DNA of 64,000 nt from Anthostomella pinea (Eukaryota > Ascomycota > Sordariomycetes > Xylariales > Xylariaceae): the NCBI GenBank assembly GCA_963556695.1, contig CAUWAG010000010.1:310001-374000 (forward strand). The letters are read 5' to 3'. Positions 59,201-64,000 of the stretch are shown here, in pieces; position 1 is the stretch's first letter, and every line of letters begins with the position of its first letter. The position numbers and the translations under genes were made by a program. A model generated the notes under the pieces. That model saw only the letters and a program-made list of their open reading frames with translations, ran no database searches and was not told where the DNA came from.

Positions 59201-59550
59201 CACACTAGCAAAAGAGGGTGCCATGCTAGAATCAGACACAACAAACCTTCCCACAATCTTATTGATTAAGAGAGATCTCAAAAAAAAGGGCAAGAAAGAG
59301 TTCAATTAATGATAAAAAGACCAATTAGAACCTAGATATCAAGAAGTATACTCACATGCAGTAACTAAAAGAGACCTTATATCTTTTAAGAGGAGTACTT
59401 TATATAGACTTCTAGCAGCCAGATCTGGACATGGCGACTTTGCCAGATACTATGAATGCTTTGGGCATACGGACTTGAATAATCACTGCAGCTATGGTGA
59501 GAAGAAAACAACACAACACTTTTTTTTTTGTAAGAGGCTGGGGAAAAATC
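56300..59550 (+). pseudogene. LINE ORF2 remnant: endonuclease, partial RT, RNase H
   Basis: The endonuclease part reads ADIILMQEPWVG (about 56425), GDFNASDTSWD (about 56742) and SDHETLQIIV (about 56955), the family's catalytic landmarks. The RT part reads MIPKPGKKDYSNPRAYRPIL and QHFGALPKRSATDLI (to about 57960), then jumps straight to KLNFKDHVSHWAKKASKVANH (about 58030). The region that should hold the YADD active site and the motifs around it is absent. After the nested LTR, RNase H follows with VIYLDGS, TEVHSAL, DNTTVV and GNEAADTLAKEG, and a zinc-knuckle-like end FARYYECFGHTDLNNHC. Several stops (TAG, TGA) interrupt it. Confidence 0.8.
58553..58741 (+). mobile_element. Solo LTR, copy 3 (189 bp), nested in the LINE
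   Basis: TGTCACGG..CCGTCACA with perfect 5-bp duplication AAAGC (58548-58552 and 58742-58746). It lacks about 23 bp that copies 1, 2 and 4 have just after GAGGAGCT, so it has an internal deletion. It interrupts the RNase H-proximal part of the LINE, which dates it after the LINE. Confidence 0.87.
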
Positions 59551-59850
59551 GGCTGCTGTTTAGGTACTCGCCTAGGACAGCTTGTTTATAATACTTAAGG
59601 GAGAGGAGCACAGAATGGGCAAAATTCATGGAGAAGAGCAAATTCTTTTTATCAATCTGCCCTCGATAGATAGCTGTTCTTGAAGGACCAGATGGATGAC
59701 CCAAGGTCATACCGCCGCAACAACGGGGATGGGCTCGTGAGCGAGACTGACTGTACTTATTATCTTGATACCTCCACAACCCTGCGATGCAGAGGCTCTG
59801 GGAGGCGTGGTTTGCACTACTGAGGAGCAATCCCCTACGTTAAATACAAA

Positions 59851-61320
59851 ACAAACAAACAACAAATACTCGTGATCGACAAATCGTGGCCGATAGGTGC
59901 TAGGTATATTACCACGAGATCATCAAGCTCCCTATGGCGAACCCAAGACTCACTATCGATGCCGCTGCTATTACGGACTTGCGTTCCCCTTGGCATCCGC
60001 AAAACGGTATCCCCCTCTAAACTCTCGCAAATTCCCTGGCGCGTTACCGCTTAGCATTGTTTATACATAACCATCCTGGAGTCAGTCCTGCCTCGAACGT
60101 CTACTCTTTGACGATCTGGGATAGAGAGATGAATGAAATGAGTTGGCACGATACGTGAGTCATGTAAAAAGCTTTTCATTGTGCCCCTGGCCGGTTAACT
60201 TAGCTGTCTTCTGGCAGTCAGCACTACCGTCGATACTAGCAGTTCCTGAAGCTCCATTCCATCTCTCTGTCATCCACAGATTTACCATAGTTGAGTAGTT
60301 GCTAATTATCATTGTTAAAGTGGTGTTGATCTGCTTGGCAAGCAGCACGTTGGACAAAAGTACAAAACTTTTGGCAAACGGCCAGAACAGGTTTCGCCCC
60401 CTTGCACAGGGCCGCGGATGGCTCTATTTGAGCCAATCGGGGTAGGTTTCGGACCGAACGGGCCAGGTACCGGTCTTCCTGGGCCAGTGAACTCCGTCAC
60501 TCGCTACAGGGGGTGCCCTTACCTGCGGTCACACGCTCGTGCTCAACCAGGCCTTGGACTTTCGTTGTGGACAGTTATGCCATGGGGAATGCAAGCGGCA
60601 GAGCTGAATGTTACCAATTGGCACAGTCGTGCATTATCCTACCTCACGTCCCAACTATCATATTCTGACGATGTGTCTCTCCAGTAAAGACATTAGTCTT
60701 CCTGGTTTAGCAGCATATTCGCTTAGACCCATGTTGGGAGACGATCAGGAGGACGCTTCGGGATTTACCTTACAACTGCCTCGGCTGTTTCTCGCTCTGT
60801 TCCGCATTCTGCAACACAACAGCGGTGTCGCGGGTCAGGGACTGGGGCAGTTCTCTACGCAGGCTACCATGGGAAACCGATATCGGATCACAGCCCACGA
60901 CATGTTCAAAGAACAGGTCATAAGGGCATACGCGATGGCGGGCGCCAATAATACTCAATACCCCGCCTGGACTTTGGCGGTTCTCACATAATCAAAGGGC
61001 TATTAACTGGCTCAAGTCTCTTTGTTACTTCGAGTCGTTTGTTTTCTGGGGAGATAAGTTTCTGTGTCTTGGTACTGAGGATAGCAGCAGGAGAGCTAGT
61101 ACCACATTCCAGCCTCCGTACGCGTGGCGTAGCGGATTTCCTTAATATATGCACCATTTGCTTGGAATTATCACACTGAATGAAACAGTTACAATACAGT
61201 AGCGAGCGTGCAGGGCATACCCTTCTTGGATTCCGCAACGAATGTACCATCCCCCCTTAGAAGTCGGACACCCCTACTAGTCAGACAGCCAAACCGCACC
61301 ATTACTACTAAAAACACCCC
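59851..61320. other. Post-LINE region with minus-strand coding-like remnants
   Basis: No intact gene. On the minus strand, 59860-60060 reads GNLREFRGGYRFADAKGN in one frame and VRNSSGIDSESWVRHRELDD then VIYLAPIGHDLSIT in the next, separated by a frame change, and 60170-60350 reads LAKQINTTLTMIISNYSTMV. These look like protein but cannot be spliced with certainty. On the plus strand 60640-60990 is an open frame without recognised motifs. Confidence 0.35.
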
Positions 61321-63230
61321 TTTATTTACCTAGATGTAAAAGAAGTCATTCAGATTAGAGAAATTTAGCAAAATTATCATTCGAAAGCGCTAAAGCTGCT
61401 TATTTATACAGTCTAGCAGGCGCCCGCATCGCGCGGCCGGAACGTATTAACTTAAGCTGCTAGATAGCCTTTAAAGCGGCTTTCTTAAGGGCTTTATCTG
61501 TATTTTATTTCTTATTTTCCGGTTTAATAATTACTTCTTTTTATACTTCTAGAAGCGTTTCAAGGCCAATAATACCTCTTTTAAATAAGATTTCCTGTGA
61601 TGATGCCTAGCCACCTAGCCACCACCACTGGCCCTGGTCCCCGTCACGTGCAAGTCACATAACCTGGTGAACATTGCTCCGTAGCCGAATTGCGGGGCGG
61701 TCGCTTCGATCTATCCCACCAGCCAATTTGGCTGCGGGTATCTTCTTTTCCTTCTTGTCACGGCGAGCGTACTGAGGAGCTGGGACATGGCCGGCAGCAA
61801 GCAGCCATTACTCTATTGACGAGAATATCAAGACTAGAGAGGAAAGGAAGAGAGAGAAAGAGATAGGTACAGTGGGAGGTTGCCCCTTTAAGGGGATCCT
61901 CTGGTCAGATCCTTCCCCTATTGGGAAGTATCCGCTTGTCATGTGGGAAGGTCTGTGCAGGACGTCACACTTCTCCACCAGATGATTTTTATACGTATAC
62001 AGTAATTGAATCTATTGCGCTCCTACTTCGTAATACGGATCGTGACATGTTATGGTCTGGTACAGGTAGCCTATGTGGTGAGTCCTGGAGCCCGGACATG
62101 AGTACATGTACCACCATTAGATGTCAAGCTGCCACGCTTCATATTCAACATCCTTTTGGGAGGAACAGCCGTGGCATGGTGGTTATGGTGAGCGTTCCAT
62201 CATATTTCCGTTATAGTTTTAAACTTCTTATTAAAATTAAAGAATCTTTGCTGCTTTTTAGGCCCTAACCGCCTAAATTTAACTTTTAGAGCTTTTATTT
62301 TTTGAGCTTAGATAATAACTCCCGTTTCATTAATTTCAAACGCACAAAAAAAAACCTAATACTTCAAGCAGTTACTAATGGATTTATTTTTATCGAAATC
62401 TATAGTTTCTTGGCTTGTAATAAAAGTTTATCAGTCTTTTGGTTTAATACTTTTAAAGGTCTTAAGCTTAAGTGTTTTTTGCTTATCTTTTTAATTTTTT
62501 TAATCTGCTAGGTACTTCTTGTAGCTAATTAAATAGCATTTAATAATTGCCTTAATAAAAGCAAACGTTTTTACTTAACTACGGCACCGAACAAAGCTAA
62601 TTTTATTAACAAGCAAATCATCCATTAAATTTTTTAATTATAAAAATATTTTTTTAATAATAAGACTTTAAAGGGTTATAAAGCCCGTTGTTTAAAGGCT
62701 ATATGCCGTAATTAGTATAAGCAGAAAAAAACAACAACGCAAGATATTAGCAAAATAACATATAGTTATAAACTCGGTATATTAACACGCGTTAGCTTCA
62801 ATTTATTTTTATAAAAAAAGTATAAATAAAACAAAGAAGATTTATTTACGTATAAACGTATAGCTATTATAGCTATCTAATATAAAAAACAACTTTAAAC
62901 TAAATTTTTTTCCGTATTTTATTTACCTATAAGATAAATACGTCGTTTAACTACTAATAAGCTATGTTATTAAAAGTCCAGCCGTTTTTGAAACATATAA
63001 AATGATGATCGGCAATCTTTTAAACCTCCTTAATAAACTTTCAAACTTAAAACTTTTTACCTTTAAAGATAAACCCGGTTGAAAGATTTTTCCCGTAATT
63101 AAAATAGCCTGATAAAGGAGGTTTAATTGCAGTTCTAAAAGCTTTTTAAAAAGGTTTTTTTAGTAGCAAAACTACCTAAAACGAAAAAGTCGATATCTAT
63201 AAATACAATTGGAATTTTATTGATACGTGT
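61321..63230. repeat. Long AT-rich, RIP-like block
   Basis: Two AT-rich stretches (about 61321-61590 and 62200-63220) flank a normal-composition island that holds LTR copy 4. Long runs of T and A, frequent TTTAAA and TATAAA words and very few GC-rich stretches are seen. A few open frames rich in Phe, Ile, Lys and Leu are compositional and not genes. Confidence 0.6.
61756..61969 (+). mobile_element. Solo LTR, copy 4 (214 bp)
   Basis: TGTCACGG..ACGTCACA with perfect 5-bp target duplication CTTCT (61751-61755 and 61970-61974). Most similar to copy 1 in length and contains the same CCCCTTTAAGGGG palindrome. Confidence 0.87.
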
Positions 63231-63378
63231 CACCAAGGGGAGTAGTTAGTATGTAGCTAGCATGGCCACAGCCACTGGTGTGTGATGTGGTTAGCACACC
63301 TACAGCCACTAGTGTGTAGATCTAGATAGATAGCTTAGATAAGGGCTGACTTGATAGATTAGGGCAGGATTTAGATAA

Positions 63379-63411
63379 GGAGCTGCATCCACCATAAATA
63401 GATGCAGCTCC
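63379..63411. repeat. Perfect 11-bp hairpin within a GC-normal island
   Basis: GGAGCTGCATC and GATGCAGCTCC pair perfectly around an 11-nt loop containing ATAAATA. The hairpin lies in a 63225-63450 island of ordinary composition that also has two near copies of ACAGCCACTRGTGTGT. Flanking sequence is AT-rich, so the island may be a younger insertion or an unrelated solo LTR. Its identity is unknown. Confidence 0.5.
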
Positions 63412-63542
63412 AGCCCATCTGGTCCATGCCTTCCACGCCCTCACCCACAAATTAATTGATACCCATTGCACAACGCATGATTTGTAAAATCAAAAAGGTA
63501 AATAGAGTTACTATAGCCCGCCATAATGCCGCCTTTGTTAAT

Positions 63543-63578
63543 ATTATATATATTCTCTAGATTATATATATTCTCTAG
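63543..63578. repeat. 18-bp tandem duplication
   Basis: ATTATATATATTCTCTAG occurs twice, head to tail without mismatch, at 63543-63560 and 63561-63578. The rest of 63580-64000 is AT-rich with a normal island at about 63710-63900 and shows no gene. Confidence 0.85.
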
Positions 63579-64000
63579 CTTTACCCAGCCATAATCTTCG
63601 AAATCTTTAAAAAACCAGTTAACTACTTTAATCGTAAACCCCTTAAAGCGTACTAATTCCATCTTTTTATTTAATCTTCAATCTTTATGTAAAGGTTATT
63701 GTGGAAACAGGCTTGAACGATCAATCATGATACTCGAGTATGGGGTCAAGGTCATGATGTTGCTGATGGTTGGGATTGTGAAGTCTAGCTGGACCTGCAG
63801 GTCTGGCTAAGTGACCTCACAATCTGGTATCTAATCTCTTATCTAATCATACATGTGGGTTCCGTATAGATAGTTTGACTGTAGAATCACATGGATCCAA
63901 CAGTTATAATACTTAAAACGCGCTATAAAAGCATCTTTTAAAAGGGGTTTATTTCTCTTTTTTATATAATTTTATAATGATCTTACAAATTCAAAAGTAA

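Larger units (their letters stand above)
54600..59850 (+). mobile_element. Tad1-type LINE retrotransposon, decayed
   Basis: A 5.2-kb non-LTR element with the order gag-like ORF1 with CCHC knuckles, AP endonuclease, reverse transcriptase fragments, then RNase H, ending near an A-rich AAATACAAAACAAACAAAC tail at 59840. RNase H at the end is typical of the Tad clade of fungal LINEs. Every frame contains stops, and the catalytic core of the reverse transcriptase is missing. A solo LTR (58553-58741) sits inside. I could not find a convincing target duplication, and the 5' boundary is approximate. Confidence 0.8.

Noticed and set aside
62302..62511. Hydrophobic open frame in the AT-rich tail
   Set aside because: Leu, Ile, Phe and Lys dominate simply because of base composition; there is no family resemblance or splice context.
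63441..63662. 73-codon frame with a repeated LENIYN segment
   Set aside because: The repetition is the 18-bp tandem duplication, and the rest is AT-rich relic sequence.

Overview
The window looks like a chromosome arm segment of a filamentous ascomycete (Pezizomycotina). Genes carry short spliceosomal introns of about 50 to 185 bp with GT..AG ends and CTAAC/CTGAC-like branch sites. The gene set is typical of moulds: a GTPBP1-type GTPase, a microsomal P450, an LDB19/Art1-like arrestin, RAD5, an NDUFAF6-type factor and a secreted rhamnogalacturonan lyase. Repeats carry many C-to-T-type changes and lie in AT-rich blocks, as expected after repeat-induced point mutation (RIP). Intron and start choices below were made by eye from the sequence.

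Layout: 1-917 holds the 3' part of a peroxisomal-type citrate synthase. 918-3309 is a gene-free, partly AT-rich block with a solo LTR. 3310-9064 carries a mitochondrial helical membrane protein, an unrecognised arrestin-like-shaped protein on the minus strand, and a GTPBP1-like GTPase. 11087-12958 is a cytochrome P450. 12959-22288 is gene-poor: a 26-bp minisatellite, a Fot1/pogo DNA transposon with 88-bp inverted repeats that is itself interrupted by a solo LTR, AT-rich relics, and an ankyrin-like fragment. 22289-40106 is the gene-dense core: iron-sulfur L-serine dehydratase, arrestin adaptor, a divergent pair of NDUFAF6-like and RAD5 genes, an MFS transporter and a disordered protein. 40107-43850 contains a broken Zn2Cys6-ankyrin gene surrounded by small fold-back elements, a 78-bp tandem duplication and a dense field of TTGCGAC motifs. 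45666-51667 has a disordered protein, a small one-pass membrane protein and rhamnogalacturonan lyase. 53535-64000 is a repeat graveyard: a gene remnant, a decayed Tad1-type LINE of about 5.2 kb whose reverse transcriptase core is deleted, two more solo LTRs, and a long AT-rich tail.

The genes do not form a recognisable biosynthetic cluster or defence system. They are mostly independent housekeeping functions: central metabolism (citrate synthase, serine dehydratase), complex I assembly, post-replication DNA repair and transporter turnover. A single pectin-degrading enzyme and a lone P450 sit among them. The most informative features are the repeats. Four solo LTRs of one family can be paired with 5-bp target duplications, and this dates insertions relative to the Fot1 and LINE copies they interrupt. 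The regulator-like gene at 41040-42558 is interrupted by one in-frame TAA that looks like a recent C-to-T change. I found no tRNA, rRNA, CRISPR or other RNA gene that I could support.
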